Assembly: GCA_023402075.1 (NCBI GenBank)
Contig: JAEXCS010000026.1
Location: forward strand, 1 to 37,536
Reading direction: 5' to 3'
Length of the DNA: 37,536 bases
DNA from: Bacillota bacterium
GTDB taxonomy: Bacteria > Bacillota > Clostridia > Oscillospirales > Oscillospiraceae
Below the pieces are notes generated by a model. The model ran no database searches. It had not been told where the DNA came from and was given only the letters and a program-made list of their open reading frames with translations. The stretch's first letter is position 1. Every line of letters starts with the position of its first letter. The position numbers and the translations under genes are program-made. Below are positions 15,710 through 23,152 of the stretch, piece after piece.

Positions 15710-18399
15710 TTGTACCCCATCCTTTCAAGTGCTGCCTTGACAGCTTTCTTGGAATCCGAGGTTTTCTCCTCAATCTGCTTCAACGTGTGTTCATAGCGCT
15801 TTGCAATCAACAGCGCCTTGGAAGCAAGGGCGTTCAGCACTTGGTCTACCTCTGCGCCGATGTCGCCGGAAAGCCGTGCCATCCACTTTTCATCAAAGAG
15901 AAGATGCTTGATTTCCTCCATGGTAAGCTCGCCGTATTTCTTCTCAACCTTGTCGTCAAGCTCTTTGCGCAGGGCTTTCAGCTGCTTATTCACTTCGTCG
16001 AGCGCGGACATCTTCTCCTGATACGCACAAAGCGCGGTGTATTCATCCGCATAGATTTCGGGAATGACGGCATCCGCCTGAGCCGCTTTGAGTGCTGCGG
16101 CAATTTTCGACTTGATGAAAACGCCCTTCTTGTTCTGCAGTTCATATGCGGCAAGGGAAGGGTTCTGCTTCAGCAGGGCTTCTATCTCCTCGGTCTTTCC
16201 GGCTGCGAAGAGTTCAGCTATCTGTGCAAGCGCATCCGCGTCCTCCGACGTTTTCTTTTCTTCCAGTACCCTGATGCGCTGGTTGAGCTTTGCCTTCGGT
16301 ATGGAATCACCGGCCTCATTCAAAGCCTCAAGGAGCAGTCCATCTTCACCGGATTCCTCCTCGCGCATTTCGTCAAGCTCGGCCTCGATAAGCCCGCACT
16401 GCTCCTCCAGCGCGGTAATTGCGGCACATTCGTCCACGAAATAGATTCGCTCGACAATCGTCCTCGGAATCAATGCGCCATCAAAGGATTTCACCTTGGA
16501 CTTGTCGTCCACAGAAATCGTCTCACCGTTCTCGTCCTTGGCCTTCTTTTTGGCGTATTCATATTCAATTTCACGGCCCGCCTCATAGCCGCCGACCTTG
16601 ATAGCATAGACATCATCTTGCAGCTTTTCATTCCAATAATTGAGCAGACAATCGTAAACATCATATTGGTCGAGCAGTCGTGAATCGCGGTATGTGGCAA
16701 GTATTTTGCCGGATAGATCGCGGATAAGTGCCTTTGGATTTGTTTCGGCGTCCAGACTAAGCAGAATATCACGCACCTCATCTCTCCATGCGGAGAAGGT
16801 GGGGACAAGCTCCTTTTCCTTTTCTGATACGATGGCGGCATCCTGATATATCGTTTCTTCGATGGTGTCGGAAGGGACAGCCAGCGTGTAGATGCTGTGT
16901 TTTTCGTCGAGCGTAGCAAACAATACACGCTTTAATTCGGGAGCCACGGTCCAAAGCTTTTCGAGCGAATCAATGTCGGCTTTCGGTATGCCGCCATTCA
17001 AATGCGCGGCGATATTTTGCGGCAGCGTGTCGTCTATCCTCGTTATGTAGCGGGGAATGTTCAGATTGCCGTCGTTTGTGCTCTCGTCAAGAATGCTTTC
17101 GTAGGTAACAAAGCGGGAATAACCATCCTCGATGATCTGCCCATTGAAATAACGGACAATTTTCTCGATGTCCTGTTCGCGCAGGCGATTCTTGCTGCCG
17201 TCCTTCTTGAAACCGCTGCTGGCGTCAATCATGAAAATACCTGTCCTGCTTTCGGCATCTTCCTTGTCAATGATAATGATACAGGCGGGAATACCCGTGC
17301 CATAGAAGAGGTTGGCAGGCAAGCTAACGATGCCCTTAATCCACTTCTTTTCAAGAATCTTTTTGCGAATAGTTTCTTCGGCGTTGCCCCTGAACAGTAC
17401 GCCGTGCGGCATAACAATACCTGCCTTGCCATTCTGACTCAGCGATTTCAGGACATGAAGGAACCAAGCATAGTCGCCATTCTTCTCCGGCGGGATGCCG
17501 TAGTCAGCAAATCGTTTGTATTTGTCATTGGATGGCTTGATTCCGTCTGTCCACGCCTTATCGGAGAACGGTGGATTCATGACGATAAAGTCGAACTTCC
17601 TCAGCTCGTCGAATTCATCAAGGTACTGCGGGCTTGATAATGTATTTCCGCTTTTGATTTCGCCGGTACCTTTGTTGTGGAGAATGAAGTTCATTTTTGC
17701 AAGACCGGCGGTGTCAGGGTATTTCTCTTGTCCGAAAATGGTGACGATGGAATTGCCATCCGCGTCCACAGGAGCCTCATCCGCAGCACGAATTAGGAGG
17801 CTTCCGCTGCCAGCCGCAGGGTCGTACAGCGTCCATTTCTTTGTGACATCATTATCAATTCTGCCAATGCCGATAAGACGCGCAATAATACGCGATACCT
17901 CGCTCGGCGTGTAGAACTGTCCTTTGCTCTTGCCGGATTCCTGCGCGAACTTCATCATGAAGTATTCGTAGGCATCGCCGATAATATCATCACCGCTTGC
18001 GCGGTTGCTTTTGAAGTCGATGGCTGGGTTTTGGAACACGGCAATAAGCCCTGAAACCTTGTCGACCAGTTCCTTACCGGAACCGAGTTCGTCAGGGTTG
18101 TTAAAGCTCACATCAGGCAGAGAGCCTTGCAGCCTGTTATCCTCCAGAAACTTTTGGATAATTTTATCGACCTTTTCGCCGACATCGCTCTTGCCCTTTG
18201 CCGCGATGAGGTCGTCAAAGGAAGCGCCGGGGTTGACCGTAAACTCGGCAAACCTGCGCCCTTTATATCTGTCTGACACATATTTAAAGAACAGAAGGAC
18301 AAGCACATAGTCCTTGTACCTTGACGGCTCGACACCGCCTCTCAATTTATTGCAAGCTTCCCATAACAGGGAGTACAATTCTGATTTTTTCACGGCCAT
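15703..18399 (-). CDS. hsdM: Type I restriction-modification methyltransferase with long C-terminal extension
   Basis: An 898-residue N6-adenine methyltransferase subunit. The N-terminal HsdM helical domain is followed by QFYTP (161-165), SAM-binding motif I DPAAGSGS (193-200) and catalytic motif IV NPPF (275-278). Residues to about 480 match a normal HsdM of roughly 500 residues. The further 400 residues contain charged helices with probable coiled coils (ALEEQCGLIEAELDEMREEE, IAELFAAGKTEEIEALLKQ, LDEVNKQLKALRKELDDKVEKK). This longer HsdM form exists in Firmicutes and may stiffen the complex or bind HsdR; that is inference. A GAGG ribosome binding site lies close to the ATG. It is the second gene of the operon, 71 bp after the HTH gene. 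Confidence 0.95.
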   Translation of the reverse strand: MAVKKSELYSLLWEACNKLRGGVEPSRYKDYVLVLLFFKYVSDRYKGRRFAEFTVNPGASFDDLIAAKGKSDVGEKVDKIIQKFLEDNRLQGSLPDVSFNNPDELGSGKELVDKVSGLIAVFQNPAIDFKSNRASGDDIIGDAYEYFMMKFAQESGKSKGQFYTPSEVSRIIARLIGIGRIDNDVTKKWTLYDPAAGSGSLLIRAADEAPVDADGNSIVTIFGQEKYPDTAGLAKMNFILHNKGTGEIKSGNTLSSPQYLDEFDELRKFDFIVMNPPFSDKAWTDGIKPSNDKYKRFADYGIPPEKNGDYAWFLHVLKSLSQNGKAGIVMPHGVLFRGNAEETIRKKILEKKWIKGIVSLPANLFYGTGIPACIIIIDKEDAESRTGIFMIDASSGFKKDGSKNRLREQDIEKIVRYFNGQIIEDGYSRFVTYESILDESTNDGNLNIPRYITRIDDTLPQNIAAHLNGGIPKADIDSLEKLWTVAPELKRVLFATLDEKHSIYTLAVPSDTIEETIYQDAAIVSEKEKELVPTFSAWRDEVRDILLSLDAETNPKALIRDLSGKILATYRDSRLLDQYDVYDCLLNYWNEKLQDDVYAIKVGGYEAGREIEYEYAKKKAKDENGETISVDDKSKVKSFDGALIPRTIVERIYFVDECAAITALEEQCGLIEAELDEMREEESGEDGLLLEALNEAGDSIPKAKLNQRIRVLEEKKTSEDADALAQIAELFAAGKTEEIEALLKQNPSLAAYELQNKKGVFIKSKIAAALKAAQADAVIPEIYADEYTALCAYQEKMSALDEVNKQLKALRKELDDKVEKKYGELTMEEIKHLLFDEKWMARLSGDIGAEVDQVLNALASKALLIAKRYEHTLKQIEEKTSDSKKAVKAALERMGYKW

Positions 18400-18470
18400 A
18401 TTCCTCTTTTACTCCATTCTAACTCAGCCTAATTCAGCGTAATTTTTATTTGTTTGGTGAGTAGAGGCGA

Positions 18471-18665
18471 TTACTCCATTGCGCTTTCTCCACTTTTGAC
18501 CCAAGCGTCAAGCTCGGAAATTTTAAACTTCCACTGCTTTCCTATTTTGTGAGCAGGGATTCCTTTTTCTTTCCTTATCCAGTCCCTAACCGTCACTGGT
18601 TTCACCCCCAAATAGGTAGCTGCTTCATCGATATTGATCCAGTTGTCATTGACAATCTCGCTCAT
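18471..18665 (-). CDS. Small excisionase/MerR-like helix-turn-helix protein, first gene of the hsd operon
   Basis: A 64-residue protein consisting of one helix-turn-helix domain: WINIDEAATYLGVKPVTVRDWIRKEKGIPAHKIGKQWKFKISELDAWVKS, the HTH_17 pattern shared by excisionases and small regulators. GAGGTG is placed 6-7 nt before the ATG at 18665..18663. It is transcribed from the promoter at 18712-18740 ahead of hsdM, and such small HTH genes often precede hsdM in Firmicutes. It may autoregulate the operon to delay restriction until methylation is established, or bind DNA for the complex. An excisionase role for the element is an alternative. Confidence 0.85.
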   Translation of the reverse strand: MSEIVNDNWINIDEAATYLGVKPVTVRDWIRKEKGIPAHKIGKQWKFKISELDAWVKSGESAME

Positions 18666-18677
18666 CTTTTCACCTCA

Positions 18678-18733
18678 TCACATTTCTGGTGGGTACACAA
18701 ACCTACATTAAAGTATAGCACAGAAAATGTGAC
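18678..18733. promoter_or_regulatory. Inverted pair of TCACATTT-type sites flanking the hsd transcription start
   Basis: TCACATTTCTG begins at about 18678 on the plus strand and CAGAAAATGTGA ends at about 18732, an inverted pair differing by one A. One copy lies in the -35/-10 spacer of the hsd promoter, the other next to the HTH ribosome binding site. The arrangement would suit autorepression by the small HTH protein; this is inference. Confidence 0.4.
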
Positions 18734-18740
18734 TTTTCAA
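18712..18740 (-). promoter_or_regulatory. Promoter of the hsd-peptidase operon
   Basis: On the minus strand TTGAAA (18740..18735) and TATACT (18717..18712) are separated by exactly 17 nt, a good sigma-A-type promoter, about 45 bases upstream of the HTH start codon. Confidence 0.75.
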
Positions 18741-18824
18741 GTGGTTTGCTTATATTTGCTTATATTTATTCTTGTTTTCAAAGCGGCGGCATTGGTTCAA
18801 AAGCCCTCTCAGCGCGACCCCGAT

Positions 18825-18923
18825 GTTCCCGTTTGCAGGGTGAACACCGTGTGCAAATCCAAAGCACCCGTTTGCCGAGTGCAAGGCGTATGTCGCCAGC
18901 GTGCTCCGCAGACGGGTGTTTTT
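18825..18923. repeat. Compound palindromic element between the hsd promoter and tRNA-Ser
   Basis: About 100 bases of nested inverted repeats. TTTGCA and TGCAAA flank GGT/ACC at roughly 18829-18858. CACCCGTTTGC (18865-18875) pairs with GCAGACGGGTG (18908-18918) with one wobble, enclosing GGCG/CGCC, and is followed on the plus strand by TTTTTA. No coding sequence is supported. It may be a dispersed palindromic repeat; the final stem with its T-run could also stop plus-strand transcription. Confidence 0.45.
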
Positions 18924-18945
18924 ATACGCACGAGGCAAACGGCAG

Positions 18946-18994
18946 AAAACAAAAAGCCGTCAAAAAGCCTTGAAACCAAGACCTTTTGACGGCT
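18946..18994 (-). terminator. Strong stem-loop with T-run between tRNA-Ser and the hsd promoter
   Basis: AGCCGTCAAAA (18955-18965) and TTTTGACGGCT (18984-18994) form an 11-bp perfect stem; on the minus strand it is followed by TTTTGTTTT. It would be a second terminator downstream of tRNA-Ser(GGA) and shields the hsd operon from read-through. Confidence 0.75.
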
Positions 18995-19003
18995 GCCGTG
19001 TGC

Positions 19004-19050
19004 AAAATAAAGACGGTAACTTCGATACGCATTGTATCAAAATTACCGTC
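19004..19050 (-). terminator. Terminator of tRNA-Ser(GGA)
   Basis: GACGGTAA (19012-19019) pairs with TTACCGTC (19043-19050), with an inner GATAC/GTATC stem. On the minus strand the stem is followed by TTTATTTT, 7 bases after the tRNA 3' end. Confidence 0.8.
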
Positions 19051-19056
19051 CTTATA

Positions 19057-19147
19057 TGGCGGAGAAGGAGGGATTCGAACCCTCGAAACCCTTTCGGGTT
19101 TACATGATTTCCAATCATGCGCCCTCGACCAACTAGGCGACTTCTCC
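19057..19147 (-). tRNA. tRNA-Ser (anticodon GGA)
   Basis: A 91-nt minus-strand cloverleaf including an encoded CCA. The acceptor GGAGAAG pairs with CTTCTCC, the anticodon arm CATGATTGGAAATCATG presents GGA, the long variable arm AACCCGAAAGGGTT is typical of class II tRNA-Ser, and the T arm is GAGGGTTCGAATCCCTC. Its 3' end faces the integrated element, making it a candidate attachment site. Confidence 0.97.
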
Positions 19148-19301
19148 ATAACTGCTGGGAAAAATTGATCGATATGCAGGTTGCTGTTGTGGAACAGCTT
19201 TATCATTATACCAAAACATGTCGGAATGTCAAGAAAAAAGTTTTCGCATTTGGTTGCGTGAAATCAGAAATCCAATTTCCTTTAACTGAGACGCGGGGAA
19301 A

Positions 19302-19331
19302 GGGCGGGAGCTTTGGCTCCCGCCCCGTTTG
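19302..19331 (-). terminator. Terminator after the YtxH-like gene
   Basis: GGGCGGGAGC (19302-19311), loop TTTG and GCTCCCGCCC (19316-19325) form a perfect 10-bp stem starting 6 bases after the minus-strand stop. The trailing T-run on the minus strand is only TTT, so it is weaker in form than others here. Confidence 0.6.
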
Positions 19332-19511
19332 TCAGCGCATGGTAGAAACCAGATGATCCACAGTGTGGTCCACGGCGACGCCCAGCTTTTGAATGCCTTT
19401 ACCCACCTGAGTTTTCATGGTCCGCTTTCCGTGGGGCATCATCATTCCAACCAGAGCGCCCGCAGCCATTCCGGCGCCCATGCCGAACCAAAACCCGGCA
19501 TTGTTCCTCAT
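19332..19511 (-). CDS. Small YtxH-like protein (59 aa)
   Basis: Reads MRNNAGFWFGMGAGMAAGALVGMMMPHGKRTMKTQ..., ending VDHTVDHLVSTMR. A glycine/alanine-rich hydrophobic segment at residues 6-24 makes one membrane helix with GxxxG-type packing, followed by a basic then amphipathic tail. This matches short YtxH-like envelope proteins of Firmicutes, whose role is poorly known. AAAGGAG lies about 9 nt before the ATG. It stands alone between tRNA-Ser and the divergent phosphatase gene. Confidence 0.8.
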   Translation of the reverse strand: MRNNAGFWFGMGAGMAAGALVGMMMPHGKRTMKTQVGKGIQKLGVAVDHTVDHLVSTMR

Positions 19512-19580
19512 ATTTCGTCACTCCTTTTGCGGTCTGAACCTAGTATGGCGCGTAAAGCGCGTCTTATGCCGGAAATTGAT

Positions 19581-19609
19581 TTGCCAAATACCACCGGCTT
19601 CGATATAAT
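19581..19609 (+). promoter_or_regulatory. Promoter of the phosphatase-GNAT gene
   Basis: TTGCCA at 19581-19586 and a perfect TATAAT at 19604-19609 are 17 nt apart, 38 bases before the start codon. Confidence 0.75.
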
Positions 19610-19647
19610 GAAAAAGAATTAATAATTGAGAAAAGAGAGGACTTGAC

Positions 19648-20778
19648 ATGACCGTTTTGTATCTGATCCGCCATGCCGAAGCGGAGGGAAATCTTTACCG
19701 CATTGCGCAGGGCCAATGCGACAGCATTATTACCGACCGGGGCTATCAGCAGATTGCAGCCTTGGCAGAGCGGTTTCGTGATGAAAAAATTGACGCCGTG
19801 TATTCCAGCGATCTGACCCGCACCCGCATCACCGCCGGAGCCATCGCAAACATAAAAGGCCTGCCTATTCAAACCCGGAGGGACCTGCGGGAAATTTGCG
19901 TGGGCGAATGGGAGGAAAAAACCTGGGGCGAAATTGGAATTGAGGAAGCGGAGCAGCTGGCGCTGTTCACTTCACGGCCCGACCTGTGGCAGGTAGAGGG
20001 CGGCGAGAGCATGGTCGCCGTCCGGGACCGGATGCTGGCGGCGCTGCGGGACATAGGCGAAAAAAATTCCGGCAAAACCGTGGCAGTATTTTCCCACGGC
20101 TGTGCCATTCGTTTGACACTGGGTGAGATAGAAGGCTGCGGACTGGACGAGATTGGAAAGACGCCCCACGGCGACAATACTGCCGTTTCAAAAATTGAAT
20201 ATGAAAACGGGGCGTTCCGCCTGATTTACCGGGACGATAACAGCCACGTAAAAGCCCTGTCAACCTTTGCAAACCAGCACTGGTGGAAGCACCCCAACGG
20301 CGTGGAGCCGGGGCTGTATTTTCGCCCGGTGGAGCTGCCCGGGCAGGCTGCGCTGCTGACAGACTGCGTGGGAAATGGCTGGATAGCGGCGGGAGAGACG
20401 CGGACGTTTAACGCGGATGTGCTTTTGCGGGAAGCGGCGGAGCGGCCCACGATCGGGGCCTATATGGAAGGTGCGCCCGCCGGGATTCTGCAATTAAATC
20501 CCGAAAAGGAAGCGGCGGAAAAAGCGGGCTGGATTTCGCTTTACTGTATGGCGGAGGGCTGCCGGTCCAGAGGGCTTGGGATTCAGCTTTTGGGGCAGGC
20601 CGTGTTGCGGTATCGCGCCATGGGGAGAGAGAAGCTGCGGCTCTCCCTGCGCCGGGGAAACAAAGCCGCATTGCGCTTTTTCGCGCAGTATGGCTTTTCG
20701 CCAGTGAACCCGGCGGCGGATCCGCTGGTGCTGGAAAAAGACATCCGCTCCCGGGAGTGGATGCCCGAGCCGATTTAA
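19648..20778 (+). CDS. Histidine phosphatase (phosphoglycerate mutase-like) fused to GNAT acetyltransferase
   Basis: A 376-residue two-domain protein. Residues 1-200 are a histidine phosphatase: LIRHAEAEGN with the catalytic H9, SSDLTRTRITA, GEWEEKTWGE and the second histidine in VFSHGCAIR (H150). Residues about 215-376 resemble a GNAT acetyltransferase, with the acetyl-CoA-binding pattern CRSRGLGIQLLGQAV near the centre and NKAALRFFAQYGF near the end. The fusion suggests a phosphorylated substrate whose dephosphorylated product, or a related amine, is acetylated; neither is identified. AGAGGA precedes the ATG. It is transcribed alone from the promoter at 19581-19609. Confidence 0.88.
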   Translation: MTVLYLIRHAEAEGNLYRIAQGQCDSIITDRGYQQIAALAERFRDEKIDAVYSSDLTRTRITAGAIANIKGLPIQTRRDLREICVGEWEEKTWGEIGIEEAEQLALFTSRPDLWQVEGGESMVAVRDRMLAALRDIGEKNSGKTVAVFSHGCAIRLTLGEIEGCGLDEIGKTPHGDNTAVSKIEYENGAFRLIYRDDNSHVKALSTFANQHWWKHPNGVEPGLYFRPVELPGQAALLTDCVGNGWIAAGETRTFNADVLLREAAERPTIGAYMEGAPAGILQLNPEKEAAEKAGWISLYCMAEGCRSRGLGIQLLGQAVLRYRAMGREKLRLSLRRGNKAALRFFAQYGFSPVNPAADPLVLEKDIRSREWMPEPI

Positions 20779-20887
20779 GGCATCGGCCGGCCTTTCACAA
20801 AATTAGGAATGGTATTTCGAAAGGAAACCGCATATCCTGATAGACAAGACCCTGCGCGAATGTGGGGCGGGAAGGGACGGGCGCGCT

Positions 20888-21841
20888 GTGGAGCTGGTTG
20901 TCATCGTGCTGCTGTTTTCGGCAGGGCTATTGCTAATTGTTAAGGGCGGAGACTGGTTTTTGGATGGAGCGGTGTGGATTGCGGAAACCTCCGGAATTCC
21001 GCACTTTATTGTGGGGGCCACTGTGGTTTCCGTTGCTACTACGCTGCCGGAGCTGACGGTGTCCATCACCGGCGTGCTGCGGGGAGAAGTGGATTTGGCG
21101 GTGGGCAACGCGGTAGGCTCTGTCACCGCCAATTTGGGGCTGATTTTGGGAATCTCCGTGCTGTGTATTCCCGCCGCCGTGGATCGGCGGTTTGCGCCCA
21201 AGGCGGTTTTGATGCTCTGCGGGGCGGCATTGCTGACGGTTTTATGCCGAAATGGGAGCATTTCCCTGCTTCCTGCCCTGTTTCTGCTTGTAATTTTCTC
21301 CATGTATCTTTGGAGCAACCTCCGCGACGCCGGACAGGGCATGGCGGCGGAGCGGAAAAAACGGGCCCGCGGAGGTGGAATCTCCCGGCAAAAAATGCTC
21401 TCAAAGCTCACGATGTTTTTTCTGGGTCTTGGGGGAATCATCGGCGGTTCTCGCCTGCTGATTGATTACGGCAGCGAGCTGGCCCTTCGGCTGGGTGTTC
21501 CGGCAGGCGTGATCGGGGTGACGCTGGTGGCCATTGGCACGTCGCTGCCCGAGCTTGTAACCACCCTTGCGGCCATTGCAAAAAAAGAAACGGCCATGTC
21601 TATCGGAAACATTGTTGGGGCCAATGTGATTGATCTGACATTGGTGCTGCCGGTGTGTGCCGCCGTGGGCGGCGGACGCCTGACGATCGGACCGCAAACC
21701 ACGGCGCTGGATTTGCCCATGTGTCTTGCGGTGGGGGCAATTGCCATGCTGCCGCCCCTTGCCGCCGGTCGGTTTTACCGATGGCAGGGCTTTTTGCTGC
21801 TGGGAATGTATGTGGTGTATCTCGCGGTGCTGATGACGTGA
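20888..21841 (+). CDS. CaCA family calcium/sodium antiporter (YrbG-like)
   Basis: A 317-residue inner-membrane exchanger with about ten hydrophobic segments. The two inverted alpha-repeats are clear: GATVVSVATTLPELTVSITG with VGNAVGSVTANLGLILG in the first half, and GVTLVAIGTSLPELVTTLAA with IGNIVGANVIDLTLVL in the second. The acidic and polar residues in P-E-L and G-N are the cation-binding positions of the family. It likely exports Ca2+ in exchange for Na+; the ion preference is inferred. The start is the GTG at 20888, followed by MELVVIVLLF; an AAGGGA lies upstream but is not ideally spaced. The gap of 109 bases before it shows no clear promoter. Confidence 0.9.
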   Translation: MELVVIVLLFSAGLLLIVKGGDWFLDGAVWIAETSGIPHFIVGATVVSVATTLPELTVSITGVLRGEVDLAVGNAVGSVTANLGLILGISVLCIPAAVDRRFAPKAVLMLCGAALLTVLCRNGSISLLPALFLLVIFSMYLWSNLRDAGQGMAAERKKRARGGGISRQKMLSKLTMFFLGLGGIIGGSRLLIDYGSELALRLGVPAGVIGVTLVAIGTSLPELVTTLAAIAKKETAMSIGNIVGANVIDLTLVLPVCAAVGGGRLTIGPQTTALDLPMCLAVGAIAMLPPLAAGRFYRWQGFLLLGMYVVYLAVLMT

Positions 21842-21845
21842 GGGC

Positions 21846-21878
21846 GCGCCGGGAAATTTTAATAAAATTTCCCGGCGC
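21846..21878. terminator. Palindrome between convergent genes
   Basis: GCGCCGGGAAATTTTA (21846-21861) is a perfect 16-bp inverted repeat of 21863-21878 with a single central base. It lies right after the exchanger stop and before the convergent lipoprotein gene. There is no external T-run, so it is a possible bidirectional terminator rather than a certain one. Confidence 0.55.
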
Positions 21879-21964
21879 ACGATCAATTCTGTGTGTTCCC
21901 GTGCCGCCGCGCCCTCTGTCCCACCGGGGGCAAAGCATTTGCCGCGGAGCAAAGCACCGGAAGT

Positions 21965-22390
21965 TTAGCGGAACGCCGCGCCGGGGCTTACGGCGTTTTC
22001 ACCATCAAGCAAAAAGCCGTCCCGGTCATGCACGCGGGCGTTGCGCAGCATTTGCCCGTAAGTGTTGCTGCGAATCACGCCGCTGTCGGTTCTGTTCCCG
22101 TTGTTTACAACCGCGGATTCGGGAGCGCCCACGCCGTCGTTTTCAAGACCCAGCATTCTGTTGTCCTCAGCCCGAGCGGCGGTGCCGCTGGCGCCGTTTT
22201 CAATGCGACGCTGGTCGCTATCTTTTACCACGGCGGTTCCGGTGGCGGAACCCGCGCCGGAGCCGGCGTTGCCGTCAGTGACGGATTGATTGGGCACGCT
22301 TCCGTTCGCGTTGTCCTTCTTGCTGGTGTTACAGGCCGTCAGGCTCAGAGCCATCAGCGCGGTAAGCAAGAGCGTAAATGTCCTTTTCAA
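21965..22390 (-). CDS. Lipoprotein of unknown function, TTG start
   Basis: A 141-residue secreted lipoprotein. It begins MKRTFTLLLTALMALSLTAC: a basic start, a hydrophobic stretch and a lipobox LTAC with the lipid-carrying C20. The mature part is Ser/Gly/Asn/Asp-rich and low in complexity (GNAGSGAGSATGTAV), ending in SNTYGQMLRNARVHDRDGFLLDGENAVSP. The start is taken as TTG at 22390..22388, 7 nt after GGAGG; longer frames put a non-signal sequence before the signal peptide. It is transcribed on its own toward the exchanger gene. No family was recognised. Confidence 0.8.
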   Translation of the reverse strand: MKRTFTLLLTALMALSLTACNTSKKDNANGSVPNQSVTDGNAGSGAGSATGTAVVKDSDQRRIENGASGTAARAEDNRMLGLENDGVGAPESAVVNNGNRTDSGVIRSNTYGQMLRNARVHDRDGFLLDGENAVSPGAAFR

Positions 22391-22593
22391 GTCGTTTCCT
22401 CCTTTGTGTGGACTTTGTTGCATTGCGATACCCTGTGTTAGTATGGCAGGTTTGAAGTGAAACAACCATGGCATTTTTTTGCAGAGAACGGTGAAAAAAG
22501 TAACAAATTTTAAAAAACCACTTGCATTCTGTCAAGGTGCATATTATCATATAATTAGAAATCATTACTGGATACAGTTTGAAAGGAGGCCCC

Positions 22594-22989
22594 ATGCAGC
22601 CGCAGCGATATTCGCTCCAAAGGGAGAAAATTTACGCGGTCGTGCGGGAGAGTGTGGAGCATCCCACGGCAGAGATGGTGTTTGGCTGGCTGAAACCCGA
22701 AATTCCACGGCTGAGTCTTGGCACCGTCTATCGCAATCTTCACCGGATGGCGGAGGAGGGGCGGCTGCAGGAGCTGCCGGGCCCCATTGTCCGCTTTGAT
22801 GGGGACACGGCGCCCCATCCGCACTTCACCTGCCTTACCTGCGGCGCTGTCAGCGATGCCCCGGTTCTCTACGACTGCGGGCTGGATACAGCGGCGTGCA
22901 GGGAGGGGTTTCAGGCCACACGCCACGCGCTTATGTTTTACGGAACCTGCCCCCGGTGCGGAAAAAGCAAGGGGGAAGAGAACTGCTGA
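22594..22989 (+). CDS. perR: Fur-family peroxide regulator, PerR-like
   Basis: A 131-residue Fur-family repressor. The N-terminal winged helix (HPTAEMVFGWLK, LSLGTVYRNLHRMAEEG) binds DNA; the C-terminal domain carries the structural zinc pairs CLTC (C80, C83) and CPRC (C119, C122). The regulatory metal ligands of PerR can be placed by eye: H23, D69, H75, H77 and D88. An Asp rather than Glu at position 69 fits PerR, whose histidines are oxidised by peroxide. AAAGGAGG lies 6 nt before the ATG at 22594; a TTG five codons upstream is rejected. The next gene is rubrerythrin, a classic PerR target in clostridia. A -10-like TATCATATAAT is present upstream. Confidence 0.85.
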   Translation: MQPQRYSLQREKIYAVVRESVEHPTAEMVFGWLKPEIPRLSLGTVYRNLHRMAEEGRLQELPGPIVRFDGDTAPHPHFTCLTCGAVSDAPVLYDCGLDTAACREGFQATRHALMFYGTCPRCGKSKGEENC

Positions 22990-23089
22990 GTACGCCGGAG
23001 AAATCCGGCATGCGTTTTGTCCGCGCTTCCCGGGCGCACCCATTCGCCCGGTGAAATTTTTGCAGAAGACGTAAAAATTACTGTCAGCC

Positions 23090-23125
23090 ACGGCAGCGGG
23101 GCACAGCGTGTGCCGCTGCCTGAGA
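23090..23125 (+). repeat. GC-rich hairpin between perR-like gene and rubrerythrin
   Basis: GGCAGCGG at about 23092 pairs with CCGCTGCC ending at about 23122, with a small bulge. There is no T-run, so it is more likely a leader hairpin or processing site than a terminator. No clear separate rubrerythrin promoter was found in the 163-base gap. Confidence 0.4.
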
Positions 23126-23152
23126 TAGAATGTTTGAAAGGGGAATGTTATC

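Noticed and set aside
18750..18938. 62-codon minus-strand frame in the palindromic element
   Set aside because: It runs through nested inverted repeats, lacks a ribosome binding site and shows no protein features.
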